DNA of 64,000 nt. It comes from Myxococcales bacterium. GTDB taxonomy: Bacteria > Myxococcota_A > Polyangia > Polyangiales > GCA-016699535. The translations under genes and the position numbers were made by a program. Position 1 is the first letter of the stretch, and each line of letters begins with the position of its first letter. The DNA is taken from positions 22,583 to 86,582 of the forward strand of contig JACKDX010000003.1 in assembly GCA_020633325.1 (NCBI GenBank), read 5' to 3'. Below, one piece after another: positions 18,578-27,758 of the stretch. The notes under the pieces are model-generated. The model worked only from the letters and a program-made list of their open reading frames with translations, had not been told where the DNA came from and did not search any database.

Positions 18578-21259
18578 GTGAGCGCCATCAAGAACAGTTT
18601 CGGGGCCCGCTCGTTTCTCGAGATCGGAAAACGATCCGTGGAGCTCTACCGTTTGGATGCATTACACAAAGCAGGCATCGGCCATGTAGAGCGTCTTCCT
18701 TTTTCTATCCGTGTACTGTTGGAGAATGTGCTGCGCAGCGAGGACGAAAAAACCGTGACTCGCGAGGACATTGCTCAACTTGCTGCCTGGGACGCCAAAG
18801 CCGTTCCGCGCCACGAGATTGCGTACCGGCCCGCGCGGGTTTTGCTTCAGGATTTTACCGGCGTGCCGGCAGTGGTGGATTTGGCTGCCATGCGCGATGC
18901 CTTCGTGCGATTAGGTGGCAAGGCGGATAGGATTACGCCGATTCAACCTGCGGATTTGGTGATAGATCACAGTGTGCAAGTCGATCGCTGGGGCACTTTG
19001 CGTGCCTTTGCAGAGAACGTGGCGCTCGAAGTTGAACGCAATCGGGAACGTTACAAATTTCTTAAGTGGGGCCAGCAGGCGTTTAGCAGCCTCCGAGTGG
19101 TGCCGCCAGGCACTGGGATCGTGCATCAGGTCAATCTGGAGTACCTCGGGCAGGTGGTGATAGCGGGCTCAGAAGGCGCGAAGCCCTTCGTTTATCCGGA
19201 TACGTTGGTTGGCACGGATTCACACACCACGATGATCAATGGCCTTGGAATACTGGGCTGGGGCGTCGGTGGCATCGAGGCGGAGGCTGCCATGTTGGGG
19301 CAGCCTATTTCCATGCTCGTGCCCCAGGTGGTGGGCTTTCGGTTGAGTGGTCGGCCACGCGAAGGAGTGACGGCGACCGACGTAGTCTTGACGATCACGC
19401 AGATGCTGCGTGCGCACAAGGTGGTAGGAAAGTTCGTGGAGTTTTTTGGCCCAGGGTTGGATCATATGTCGATTCCCGATCGGGCGACCATTGCGAATAT
19501 GGCACCCGAGTACGGGGCAACCGTGGGCTTTTTCCCCGTCGACCAGGAAACCGTAGAGTACCTACGCTTTACCGGGCGGGACGAAGAGCATGCGCAACTC
19601 GTCGAGCACTATTGCAAGACCCAGGCGTTATGGCGCGCCTCCGACACAAAGGATCCCGACTTTTCAGAGACACTGGCGCTCGACCTCGGAAAAGTGGAGG
19701 CCAGCATCGCAGGTCCGCGGCGACCGCAAGATAGAATCGCGTTGCGTCAGGCAAAAACGGCCTGGCAGTCTGCGCTAAAGACATTTGATCGTGCAGAGAC
19801 GGCGCCGCACCGGCGGGTCACCGTCGGATCCTCTACATTTGATTTGAAGGACGGAAGCGTCGTGATTGCCGCCATTACCAGCTGCACCAACACGTCCAAT
19901 CCCGCCGTCTTGATGGCTGCGGGACTCCTAGCGCAGCGTGCCGTGAAATGTGGTCTAAAGAGTCAGCCGTGGGTCAAGACGAGCCTGGCGCCGGGCTCCC
20001 AAGTCGTCACCGATTATCTGGCGGCAGCGGGATTAATGAAGCCGCTCGAAGCGCTTGGTTTCTACCTGGTGGGGTACGGATGTACGACATGCATCGGCAA
20101 CTCCGGACCTGTGGCGGATCCCATCGCGGAGACGGCGAAGGACCTGGTCTTGTGCTCCGTTCTTTCGGGCAATCGCAATTTCGAGGGCAGAATCAATCCG
20201 CAAGTCCGCGCGAATTATTTGGCATCGCCCCCACTGGTGGTGGCCTATGCGCTCGCAGGCACGATGGACGTGGATTTTGACAAAGAGCCGTTGGGCCAAG
20301 ATACACACGGGCAACCGGTATTTTTGAGAGACATTTGGCCGACCAATGCAGAAATCACGGCCGCGATCAGAGACACTGTGCGAAGCGACATGTTCAGAAC
20401 CCGTTACGCACATGTGCTCGACGGCGACGCGGAGTGGCAGAATATCAAAGCGCCGCCCGGAGAGCTGTTTGCTTGGGACACTCACTCTACCTATATTCGT
20501 CGCGCACCTTATTTTGATCATATTCACGATAAAGAGCGCTCGGCGCCGCTGCAAGATATCTCAGGTGCTCGGGTGCTCGTCCTGCTGGGTGATTCAGTGA
20601 CGACCGACCACATTTCTCCTGCCGGCTCTATCGCCGAAGCAAGCCCTGCCGGGGCATACCTGATGTCAAAGGGTGTCAATGTGCGGGACTTTAACTCTTA
20701 CGGTTCAAGACGCGGCAATCACGAGGTCATGGTGCGGGGCACCTTTGCCAACATACGCCTTCGAAACGAGATTGTGCCCGGCGTGGAAGGGGGGATGACG
20801 CGTCACTTTCCGGGCCGAGCCGAGACGAGCATTTACGACGCTGCTATGCAATATGCTAAAGACGGCGTGCCACTAATTGTGATTGCAGGTAAAGAATATG
20901 GCACGGGTTCATCCCGAGATTGGGCGGCAAAAGGTGTGCTTTTGCTGGGAGTCAAGGCTGTGATTGCAGAGAGCTATGAGCGCATACACCGCTCGAACCT
21001 CATTGGGATGGGTGTCTTGCCTTTGCAGTTTGAAGAGGGCGTAAGTCGAGTGACCTTGGGTTTGACAGGGGAAGAAATCGTGAGCATTCAGGGCATTGCT
21101 CAAGGGCTGAAGGAGAACCAGGTTCTGACTGTGCGCGCGGACACCAAAGAGTTCAGCGCTATCGTGCGGATCGACACGCCACAGGAGCTTGAGTACTATC
21201 GGCACGGCGGCATCCTGCCGTATGTGCTTCGTCAATTGCTTCAGGATGCTTCTGGCTGA
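18578..21259 (+). CDS. acnA: Aconitate hydratase A
   Basis: 893 residues, TCA-cycle isomerase of citrate and isocitrate, normal AcnA/IRP-type length. The iron-sulfur ligands are visible: ITSCTNTSNPAV and YGCTTCIGNSGPV. Other signatures are PDTLVGTDSHTTMINGLGILGWGVGGIEAE, in the substrate and cofactor region, and the C-terminal swivel domain with RDFNSYGSRRGNHEVMVRGTFANIR and KEYGTGSSRDWAAKG. The start is a GTG at 18578 with only a weak AGAAG in front; no nearby in-frame alternative looks better. It stands alone and converges on the sulfotransferase gene. Confidence 0.97.
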   Translation: MSAIKNSFGARSFLEIGKRSVELYRLDALHKAGIGHVERLPFSIRVLLENVLRSEDEKTVTREDIAQLAAWDAKAVPRHEIAYRPARVLLQDFTGVPAVVDLAAMRDAFVRLGGKADRITPIQPADLVIDHSVQVDRWGTLRAFAENVALEVERNRERYKFLKWGQQAFSSLRVVPPGTGIVHQVNLEYLGQVVIAGSEGAKPFVYPDTLVGTDSHTTMINGLGILGWGVGGIEAEAAMLGQPISMLVPQVVGFRLSGRPREGVTATDVVLTITQMLRAHKVVGKFVEFFGPGLDHMSIPDRATIANMAPEYGATVGFFPVDQETVEYLRFTGRDEEHAQLVEHYCKTQALWRASDTKDPDFSETLALDLGKVEASIAGPRRPQDRIALRQAKTAWQSALKTFDRAETAPHRRVTVGSSTFDLKDGSVVIAAITSCTNTSNPAVLMAAGLLAQRAVKCGLKSQPWVKTSLAPGSQVVTDYLAAAGLMKPLEALGFYLVGYGCTTCIGNSGPVADPIAETAKDLVLCSVLSGNRNFEGRINPQVRANYLASPPLVVAYALAGTMDVDFDKEPLGQDTHGQPVFLRDIWPTNAEITAAIRDTVRSDMFRTRYAHVLDGDAEWQNIKAPPGELFAWDTHSTYIRRAPYFDHIHDKERSAPLQDISGARVLVLLGDSVTTDHISPAGSIAEASPAGAYLMSKGVNVRDFNSYGSRRGNHEVMVRGTFANIRLRNEIVPGVEGGMTRHFPGRAETSIYDAAMQYAKDGVPLIVIAGKEYGTGSSRDWAAKGVLLLGVKAVIAESYERIHRSNLIGMGVLPLQFEEGVSRVTLGLTGEEIVSIQGIAQGLKENQVLTVRADTKEFSAIVRIDTPQELEYYRHGGILPYVLRQLLQDASG

Positions 21260-21283
21260 AAGAATTGCCGAGCGCGCGTCCGC

Positions 21284-22291
21284 TTATTCACGAAGCAGCA
21301 CGTTGCAATAGTAACGCACTTTCCTTACGGCTTTACCCAACGGTCGCCTATGAATGTCTTTGCGAAGTGCGAGAAGGATGCGCCGCTGCAGGGTATGACT
21401 GTTGAAAAGCGAGGGCTTTCGTTTTGCCATTGCTCGGCCTGAATATTGTTCGACTGGTTCAAAGATAGTGTCCTTTGAAACGCCCCAGGTGGCGAGATCC
21501 GACGGATCAAGTGACTGAACGATCTGTCGGGCAAGAGCAAGCTTTGCTGGGTCAGCGGCCAACTCTCCCGTCCATGTCTCCACTGACGTGGTCACGGGCC
21601 GTTGATATTGGCTCACGGTAATCGGATCACCGGGTCCCACGTTTTCGTGCGCGTGCTTTCCGTAGTCCACGGCATCAGGTTGATGCGCAAGGCCCAGAAA
21701 CTCGAAAATGCGCTTGAGATGATGCTCCGGTTGTGCGACCAGCGCTTCGTACGTAACGTGTATGAGAGGTGTCGGCTTTTCGCGCAAAAAGCGCGCCATT
21801 TGAGGCACGTAGCGAAGAAGTATAGGATTATAGTCGTGGGCCTGAGACCAATCTCCATTAAAGAAACTATTGGCATAGGAACTCATGATGGCCAACGGAT
21901 GGCGAGTGAGCACTACATAGTGCGCCGACGGATAGAGCTTGGCCAAAAAGGGCAGCACCAGGGCATAGGCGGGGGTTTTGTCTAAAAAAAATCTGCGCCC
22001 GCTGGGCTGAAGCATGCGACCATACAACGTATCAGCATAGGCACGCAGGGCATCCAAGTAGTCGGCCTCTTTATGCGGCAGGCCATTCACAAATAGCCGC
22101 ATGGCTTCTGCGGAGTTGATATGATCATAAGGCGCCTTATCGACCGTGTCGTAATACCCCAGGTACGCGAGCGGCGTAATCAGATGTGGTTCCGGGTGGG
22201 TAAATACCTCCGTGTGGGAAGCCAGCATACGTTGAAGAAGTGTGGATCCGCTGCGCGGAGGAGAGACTACAAACACCAGCGATTCTTGCAT
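21284..22291 (-). CDS. Sulfotransferase family protein
   Basis: 335 residues starting with the PAPS 5'-phosphosulfate loop VFVVSPPRSGSTLLQRML. Further family marks are the 3'-phosphate-binding segment YVVLTRHPLAIMSSYANS and PLIHVTYEALVAQPEHHLKRIFEFLGL. It would transfer sulfate from PAPS to a carbohydrate, lipid or peptide acceptor, unknown here. The frame stays open far upstream (to 23335) only because it runs antisense to the aminomutase gene; ATG 22291 is the start that places the PAPS loop at the N-terminus, as in the family. It is divergent from kamA over an 84-base gap. Confidence 0.85.
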   Translation of the reverse strand: MQESLVFVVSPPRSGSTLLQRMLASHTEVFTHPEPHLITPLAYLGYYDTVDKAPYDHINSAEAMRLFVNGLPHKEADYLDALRAYADTLYGRMLQPSGRRFFLDKTPAYALVLPFLAKLYPSAHYVVLTRHPLAIMSSYANSFFNGDWSQAHDYNPILLRYVPQMARFLREKPTPLIHVTYEALVAQPEHHLKRIFEFLGLAHQPDAVDYGKHAHENVGPGDPITVSQYQRPVTTSVETWTGELAADPAKLALARQIVQSLDPSDLATWGVSKDTIFEPVEQYSGRAMAKRKPSLFNSHTLQRRILLALRKDIHRRPLGKAVRKVRYYCNVLLRE

Positions 22292-22358
22292 GGGAAGCGC
22301 ATGGTGGCATCTGAGCAAAGCAGCGTCGAGCCTGATTTTTGTTTTTGGGTGCTTCCGT

Positions 22359-22370
22359 GGTAAATTTACC
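22359..22370. promoter_or_regulatory. 12-bp palindrome GGTAAATTTACC before kamA
   Basis: A perfect 12-base inverted repeat centred in the short divergent region, five bases before the aminomutase ATG. Its position, overlapping the ribosome-site region, fits a repressor operator for one or both divergent genes. No regulator is identifiable from the site alone. Confidence 0.35.
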
Positions 22371-22375
22371 GGGGT

Positions 22376-23773
22376 ATGGAAAAAAATCCGCCGGTGCGCT
22401 TGCTCCCCGTTCATGATGATCAGCCCCGCTCCCTGACGCAGCGCGTGTCGGTGCCGCCCGAAACGTTCCGTCACAAAGACCTTCTCACAGGGCCGTTTTG
22501 GCAACGTATTCCGGCATATGCCTCGCTCGGTGAGGCAGACTTCATGAGCCACCTTTGGCAGTCTAGACACACCATTACGAAAGTCCCCAAACTGCTCGAA
22601 GCGCTTCAGACTCTGGTCAGCAGCGAGTTTCTTGAGGATGCCCAAGGCGGCTTTCTCGCGGCGCCCATGGCCGTTCGCGTCTCTCCGTATTTGCTGAGCT
22701 TGATCGATTGGCAAAACCCATATGTAGACCCGCTCAGGCGGCAGTTTATACCTCTCAAATCCGAGAGAATTGTCGATCATCCGAAACTGGGATTGGACAC
22801 CCTTGCTGAGCAGGTTGACTCCCCGGTACCGGGTTTGACTCACCGCTATCCCGACAAAGCGCTCTTTTTGGTTTTGGACACCTGTCCAGTGTACTGCCGT
22901 TTTTGCACGCGCTCGTACGCCATCGGTCCCGATAGTGAAGAAATTGAAAAACTCAGTCTGAAGGTGAACACGGCACGTTGGCAAGTGGTATTCGACTATA
23001 TCGCGTCCCAACCCGTGCTGGAGGACATCGTGATCAGCGGCGGCGACATGTATAACCTTAAGGCTGATCAGCTCCGGCACATCGGCCAGACGTTGTTGAG
23101 CATCGATCATGTGCGCCGCATGCGATTTGCCACCAAGGGTCCCGCGGTCATGCCGCAGAAATTGTTGAGCGACGAGGAGTGGTATCGGGCACTGGTAGAC
23201 ACAGTGGCGCTCGGGCGAACCATGCAGAAGGAAGTCGTGCTCCATACGCATTTCAACCATCCGAATGAAATCACCGCCATCACCAAGAAAGCTATGGATC
23301 GCCTGTTTGAGGCAGGCGTCACGGTGCGCAATCAAAGCGTCCTACAGCGTGGGGTGAACGATACGGTGGATACCATGAAACTCTTGGTCAAGCGTCTCTC
23401 ATATCTGAACGTACATCCTTACTATGTGTACCAGCACGACATGGTGCGGGGGGTCGAAGATTTGCGAACGACACTCCAAACGGCCCTAGATTTGGAGAAA
23501 AATGTGCGCGGCACCACGGCGGGCTTCAATACGCCCACGTTTGTCGTAGATGCGCCAGGCGGCGGTGGAAAGCGAGACGTGCATTCGTGCGAATTTTACG
23601 ATCGTAACACTGGCATTTCCGTTTACTCGGCTCCGTCGGTCAAGCCGGGACAGTACTTCTTATATTTCGACCCCATTCATCTGTTGCCCGAATCGGGCCA
23701 AATGCGCTGGCAGAGCCCCGCCGAACATTCCAAAATGGTGCAAGAAGCCTTGGATAAGGCCCGGGTGGTTTAA
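22376..23773 (+). CDS. kamA: Lysine-2,3-aminomutase-family radical SAM protein
   Basis: 465 residues. The radical SAM cluster motif is CPVYCRFCTRS (CxxxCxxC). Downstream are DIVISGGDMYNL, the substrate-contact region YVYQHDMVRGVEDLRT, and VDAPGGGGKRDV, whose lysine is the PLP anchor in KamA enzymes. These suggest interconversion of L-lysine and beta-lysine with SAM and PLP. It is about 50 residues longer than the clostridial enzyme. The two acidic substrate-binding positions of KamA appear conserved, which favours lysine over other amino acids, but relatives such as EF-P lysine aminomutase (EpmB) and glutamate aminomutase cannot be excluded. No acetyltransferase gene for N-acetyl-beta-lysine is adjacent. 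Confidence 0.85.
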   Translation: MEKNPPVRLLPVHDDQPRSLTQRVSVPPETFRHKDLLTGPFWQRIPAYASLGEADFMSHLWQSRHTITKVPKLLEALQTLVSSEFLEDAQGGFLAAPMAVRVSPYLLSLIDWQNPYVDPLRRQFIPLKSERIVDHPKLGLDTLAEQVDSPVPGLTHRYPDKALFLVLDTCPVYCRFCTRSYAIGPDSEEIEKLSLKVNTARWQVVFDYIASQPVLEDIVISGGDMYNLKADQLRHIGQTLLSIDHVRRMRFATKGPAVMPQKLLSDEEWYRALVDTVALGRTMQKEVVLHTHFNHPNEITAITKKAMDRLFEAGVTVRNQSVLQRGVNDTVDTMKLLVKRLSYLNVHPYYVYQHDMVRGVEDLRTTLQTALDLEKNVRGTTAGFNTPTFVVDAPGGGGKRDVHSCEFYDRNTGISVYSAPSVKPGQYFLYFDPIHLLPESGQMRWQSPAEHSKMVQEALDKARVV

Positions 23774-24567
23774 TCGCTGCGCGCCGCCAGGCGAGATATT
23801 ACTGTATGGGCGCACTCTGCAAAACCGCTCCCCCGATCGGCCTCGGTGATGAAGCGCGGTGGGTGTGGAAGATCCGGCAGATAAGGCGCCACATTGGCCA
23901 CGCCTACGCTGAGAGGGAAGAATGAAAACGCTGCTGCATCATTCGGGCTGTCGCCTACAAACATCCAATGTTCCCTGTCTCGCATGAGATCGAGGCCGAG
24001 AACTGCCTCGGCAGCACGGCATGCTCCTTGGGCCTTGTCCCACGGTTCAGGCTGCGCATGCAGATGTACCGTTGATTTCAGTACGGTCGCGCCACAGGCT
24101 TCGACTATGTTCTCTAGCGAGAGGAGATCTGCCTCTGGAAGCGTGGCGTACTCGCCTATGTCGAATGCCAAGTCGTATCGTCGCATCGCATGGTCCCGCG
24201 TTACCGATACGTGGGGTAGGGTCTCTTTGACGCGCTTTTGGATCTCGGCGAGTATGCGGTTTGACTCTTTGGGGCAGCTGTCGCACTGGCCTTCGATCAG
24301 CCGTGATCCTTGTTTCGCGACCCAGCATGCGCCGTTTTCCGCGACGGCGATGTCAACGGGCCAATGCTGGGCCACGACATGCGCAAATCCCCACGGTCGG
24401 CCGGTCAAGGCAATAAGACGCAGATCATACGCATATAACCGCCACAGCGCATCATACGCGACCGCCTCAAGCCGCCCGTCGCGCGTCAGGGTATCATCAA
24501 TATCAAACAGCACGCCTTCAAGCCCTTGGACGTCGCTGGATTTCAATTCTGAAATGGGCGTGGGCAT
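23770..24567 (-). CDS. HAD-IIB family phosphatase
   Basis: 265 residues. HAD motif I is VLFDIDDTLTRDG, motif II IALTGRP, a lysine lies in VLKSTVHLHAQP or DKAQG, and motif IV is FVGDSPNDAAAF. The IIB-type cap between motifs II and III places it with sugar-phosphate phosphatases such as mannosyl-3-phosphoglycerate or trehalose-6-phosphate phosphatases and phosphomannomutase-like proteins; the substrate is not determinable. ATG 24567 lies within the stop-codon region of the upstream rlmI-like gene, so the two are coupled. A longer in-frame start exists but lies wholly within rlmI coding sequence. Its stop codon overlaps the end of kamA by four bases in convergent orientation. Confidence 0.8.
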   Translation of the reverse strand: MPTPISELKSSDVQGLEGVLFDIDDTLTRDGRLEAVAYDALWRLYAYDLRLIALTGRPWGFAHVVAQHWPVDIAVAENGACWVAKQGSRLIEGQCDSCPKESNRILAEIQKRVKETLPHVSVTRDHAMRRYDLAFDIGEYATLPEADLLSLENIVEACGATVLKSTVHLHAQPEPWDKAQGACRAAEAVLGLDLMRDREHWMFVGDSPNDAAAFSFFPLSVGVANVAPYLPDLPHPPRFITEADRGSGFAECAHTVISRLAARSD

Positions 24568-24569
24568 GA

Positions 24570-25757
24570 TCAAAGGACCTTCAGCAGTGCGTACGTCAGA
24601 TAGCGGCCCTCCGGAAAGGCTGGCAGCGTCGGATGATCCGCACTTTGTAGACCCACGCGCAGTACCTGCACCTGCCGGCCGGCATCTCCAGCCGCAAGCG
24701 CCAAGACTCGCAAGAAATCTTCCAGCTTTAGAGCGGCCGAGCAAGAGCAGGTAAGAAGAAGACCGTCGGTCGCGACCAGCCGGAGAGCAGCGGAATTGAG
24801 CTTCTGATAGGCACGGCGACCTTGATGGAGATGCTTCGTTGACGGGGCCAGCTTAGGCGGATCGATAATCACAACGTCGAATTTTTCTCCTCGGGCATGA
24901 AGAGCGGGCAGCTGCGCTCGGACATCGGCTTTGTCGAACAATATCCGTCCACCAAAGCCGTTCTGTTCAGCGATTGTCGCCGCTGTCGCGAGAACAGAGG
25001 CTGAAGAATCGATTGCCCGCGCGCTCTCAGCACCGCCCCTGAGCGCAGTGAGTGAAAAGGAACCCAGGTAACAAAACGCGTCTAGCACGCGCTTATGCTT
25101 GGCGATGGTTCGTACTAGGAGGCGGGTTTCGCGATGGTCCAAATAGAACCCGGACTTCTGACTGATTTCTAGCGGGACGGTATAGTTAATGTCGCTCTCA
25201 GCGAACTCTAGCGTCGTCACTTCAGGCCCGTAAACTGTGCGGGTGCTTGCTTCAAACCCCTCACGCCGCAGCGTGCTCGATCGTGCGATCTCAAGCACGC
25301 TCCTTACACCGGTCACATGTTTGATTGCCGCGAAGATGTCATCCTCGCGTTGCTTCATCCCCACGGTAAGTAGCTGTGCCGTCGCCACATCTCCATAGAC
25401 ATCCACGATCAGACCCCCGAGCATGTCCCCTTCTGAATGCACAAGCCGGTAAGCGTTGGTGTGTCGGGATGGCACGTTTAAAAGGTCTCTTCGAATCCGA
25501 TACGCACGTTCCAAACGGGAATGAAAAAACGAGCTCTCGAGAATCTCTTCGGGGTCGCGGCTGAGAATGCGCACCGGAATCGCTGATTTCGGTGAGTAAA
25601 ATCCTTGTCCTAAAAACCTTCCGTTTTCGCTGCTGACCCGTACCAGAGAGCCTTCCGTGGGCGCTCCCTCTATGGCCTTTATCGCCTGTGCATAGACCCA
25701 GGGGTGCCCAGCCCATACGGGCTTAACATGGCCGTTTCGGAGGATGATTGTGGTCAT
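24570..25757 (-). CDS. RlmI-type 23S rRNA m5C methyltransferase
   Basis: 395 residues, class I SAM-dependent methyltransferase of the RlmI/RlmK family (E. coli RlmI modifies C1962). An N-terminal PUA-like domain (KPVWAGHPWVYAQAI, GSLVRVSSENGRFLGQGFY) precedes the EEHD-like central region with SGFYLDHRETR. The methyltransferase core has VLDAFCYLGSFSL, a DPPKLAPS motif in place of NPPY, and TCSCSA with the probable catalytic cysteines. It is divergent from tatA and overlaps the HAD gene downstream. Confidence 0.88.
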   Translation of the reverse strand: MTTIILRNGHVKPVWAGHPWVYAQAIKAIEGAPTEGSLVRVSSENGRFLGQGFYSPKSAIPVRILSRDPEEILESSFFHSRLERAYRIRRDLLNVPSRHTNAYRLVHSEGDMLGGLIVDVYGDVATAQLLTVGMKQREDDIFAAIKHVTGVRSVLEIARSSTLRREGFEASTRTVYGPEVTTLEFAESDINYTVPLEISQKSGFYLDHRETRLLVRTIAKHKRVLDAFCYLGSFSLTALRGGAESARAIDSSASVLATAATIAEQNGFGGRILFDKADVRAQLPALHARGEKFDVVIIDPPKLAPSTKHLHQGRRAYQKLNSAALRLVATDGLLLTCSCSAALKLEDFLRVLALAAGDAGRQVQVLRVGLQSADHPTLPAFPEGRYLTYALLKVL

Positions 25758-25853
25758 ATCGTTGTCACATGGCCCAAGACTTGCTCCGGGACCTCTCGAG
25801 GCGTAAGCTTAACTAGTCTATTTACCGGTTCTTGTCCCGAGGAGGATAGCAGC

Positions 25854-26126
25854 GTGCCAAATATTGGTTTTCCCGAAATACTGTTGATTTTGGTAATTGC
25901 TGTTCTAATTTTTGGCGCCAACCGGTTGCCGCAAATTGGAGAGGGGTTTGGGAAAGCCATTAAAAACTTCAAGCGGGGCTTACAAAGCGAAGACGAGATT
26001 AAGATCAGGCCCGCAGACAAACAGGTATCTGCCGATACCCGCGCAGAGCGTGTCCGTGACAGCATAGCCGCGCCGGAAGATGCTCACGTGGTGTCCAAGA
26101 AGCCTGGACCGCCTGATAACGTTTAG
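25854..26126 (+). CDS. tatA: Sec-independent translocase subunit TatA
   Basis: 90 residues. A strong GGAGG eight bases before the GTG at 25854 sets the start. The N-terminus is the TatA/E hallmark: a short membrane helix (IGFPEILLILVIAVLIF), the GANRLPQIG hinge and an amphipathic helix FGKAIKNFKRG, then a polar charged tail. It forms the variable-size pore that exports folded proteins with twin-arginine signals. No tatB or tatC is adjacent. The next gene is an ECF sigma factor 90 bases away, probably separate. Confidence 0.9.
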   Translation: MPNIGFPEILLILVIAVLIFGANRLPQIGEGFGKAIKNFKRGLQSEDEIKIRPADKQVSADTRAERVRDSIAAPEDAHVVSKKPGPPDNV

Positions 26127-26216
26127 TCCGGCATTGGGCCTAAACAGTGACGCCTCTCCCCTCAGCTTGGAATAAAATCCGGATTTCCCGTGTTTTGTCT
26201 AATGGAGTCCTGAGAA

Positions 26217-26861
26217 ATGCGGAAAAAGAGGCTAGATGCCCGGTCTTTTGGTGAGTTCGTCTTCCCTCATTTGGACGTCCTTTATGGGGTAGCGCTTCGG
26301 CTTACGCGAAATGCCGCGGACGCCGAGGATTTGGTGCAGGAGACGCTCCTTAAAGCATACCGATTTAGAGAGCAGTTCGCCGCAGGGACGAACTTGAAGG
26401 CATGGCTCTTGCGTATTCTCGTCAATACGCACTTCAACCATTACCGAAGACGCAAGCGCGCCTCTGCGCTTGAGGAAGAGCATACAGCCCTTGCAGTCGT
26501 TGACGGCTTGGTCAACCGTGAGGCGATGGATTGGTTTACCAATCCCGTCGATACAGCCCAACGGGCAATCGTGGACCGAGAGATCCGCGACGTGGTGGAT
26601 CGTCTGCCTGAAGATTATCGCGTAGTCCTGTTGCTCGCAGATGTCGAGGAGCTGTCTTACAAAGAAATAAGTGTCGTTGTCGACTGTCCTGTGGGAACGG
26701 TGATGTCTCGACTGTATCGTGCCAGGCGTGCAGTTCAAGGGCAGCTTTTTGACCAAGCCCAGGCTCACGGCATTGTACCTGAGGCTAAGAACGCTTCGAA
26801 CTTCCCCCCGGCTCCCGTGCGTCTCGCGACGTATCGCCGCAAGAAGGAGCAGGCATCATGA
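26217..26861 (+). CDS. ECF-type RNA polymerase sigma factor
   Basis: 214 residues with regions 2 and 4 only. Region 2 (~15-85) has HLDVLYGVALRLTRNAADAEDLVQETLLKAYRF and the -10-binding LKAWLLRILVNTHFNHYRRR; region 4 (~125-185) has LPEDYRVVLLLADVEELSYKEIS and CPVGTVMSRLYRARR. Its stop overlaps the start of a zinc-finger anti-sigma gene as ATGA, so it is almost certainly held inactive by that protein. GGAG lies nine bases before ATG 26217. A ~30-residue basic C-terminal tail follows region 4. The inducing signal is unknown. Confidence 0.93.
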   Translation: MRKKRLDARSFGEFVFPHLDVLYGVALRLTRNAADAEDLVQETLLKAYRFREQFAAGTNLKAWLLRILVNTHFNHYRRRKRASALEEEHTALAVVDGLVNREAMDWFTNPVDTAQRAIVDREIRDVVDRLPEDYRVVLLLADVEELSYKEISVVVDCPVGTVMSRLYRARRAVQGQLFDQAQAHGIVPEAKNASNFPPAPVRLATYRRKKEQAS

Positions 26862-27667
26862 AATGTAGCGTCCTTCGCGAGGATCTCGATGCGTATTTGG
26901 ATGGGGAATGCAGTGCTAGCAGCCGCATCGAATTTGAGAGTCATTTGTTACGGTGTGATGGATGTCGGGATCTCATGGACGCTCTTAATGCACAGCGCGC
27001 CTGCGTAAGACGTGCCTTTTTGGATGAGGGAACGCCTTCTGAGGTTAAAGAGCGCCTTCAGCGACGGTTCTTTGAGGAAGCCGAGGAGTGGGATGCCCCC
27101 TACGAATCCCACGCGCCCTTGATACGTTTTGTTCCCATGCAATGGAAGTACGTGTTGCCGACGGCTGCCTTGGGGGTTGCGCTGTTTTCGGTGCTTCGCG
27201 TTGTCGACGATTCTGGCGTCCAGGAGGCGGCGACTGGATCCATAGGTTTGTTTGGTGAGGTGGAGCGCCTGCATGCCCACCGCCTGCCCATGGATATTGA
27301 AGATGCGGAAGCGCTGCCTGCTTACTTTAGCGACAAAGTTCCGGTGCCCGTCTACGCCATTGCCTTCGATCAGGGCAGTGTGCGATTTTCAGGCGCTCGG
27401 TATGCTCAGATTCAACAAAAGCCTGCAGCGACTCTCTATTACTTGTCGGACGGGCGGCGGATCACCGTGGTCGTCTCCGAGTCCTACCCGTACGGGAGGT
27501 GGCGGCAGGGGAAGAAGGTAAGCATAGGGGGCCGAGATATTTATTATTACCGTGTCGCGGGCCGGACCATTTCGGCCTTCGAAGACAATGGGGTGCTCTA
27601 TACCTTTGCTGGCGATTTGCCTCCTCGGCAGATGTTAAAGCTAGCCGGCTCAATGCATGTCCGCTGA
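26858..27667 (+). CDS. Membrane anti-sigma factor with zinc-finger domain
   Basis: 269 residues. The N-terminal ~70 residues are a ZAS/anti-sigma zinc-finger domain with FESHLLRCDGCRDLMDAL (HxxxCxxC), the part that binds region 4 of ECF sigma factors. A single membrane helix (WKYVLPTAALGVALFSVLRVV) follows at ~95-115, and the remaining ~150 residues form an extracytoplasmic beta-rich domain (SGARYAQIQQKPAATLYYLS, ISAFEDNGVLYTFAGDL) that could be the sensor. The ATGA overlap couples it to the sigma gene. The C-terminal domain does not match a family I recognise. Confidence 0.85.
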   Translation: MKCSVLREDLDAYLDGECSASSRIEFESHLLRCDGCRDLMDALNAQRACVRRAFLDEGTPSEVKERLQRRFFEEAEEWDAPYESHAPLIRFVPMQWKYVLPTAALGVALFSVLRVVDDSGVQEAATGSIGLFGEVERLHAHRLPMDIEDAEALPAYFSDKVPVPVYAIAFDQGSVRFSGARYAQIQQKPAATLYYLSDGRRITVVVSESYPYGRWRQGKKVSIGGRDIYYYRVAGRTISAFEDNGVLYTFAGDLPPRQMLKLAGSMHVR

Positions 27668-27703
27668 CTTACCCGTGGTTTTCTCGCTTATGATCAAGGG
27701 ATT

Positions 27704-27733
27704 TTGACACGGAGCAACCGCCAACGGTATTCT
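27704..27733 (+). promoter_or_regulatory. Predicted promoter of FrzS-like gene
   Basis: Consensus TTGACA at 27704-27709, 18-base spacer, then TATTCT at 27728-27733 (four of six -10 bases). It lies 25 bases before the ATG of the pseudo-receiver gene and indicates transcription independent of the upstream sigma/anti-sigma pair. Confidence 0.5.
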
Positions 27734-27758
27734 CCGGTTCCGGGCCTCTGAGGCTTTC

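Noticed and set aside
22292..23335. N-terminal half of a 683-codon minus-strand frame running through kamA
   Set aside because: It is antisense to a well-supported radical SAM gene and has no family similarity; only the downstream 335 codons encode the sulfotransferase.
26169..26200. Possible ECF autoregulatory promoter (GGAAT ... GTCT)
   Set aside because: The spacing between the two boxes is about 23 bases, well above the 16-17 expected for ECF promoters.
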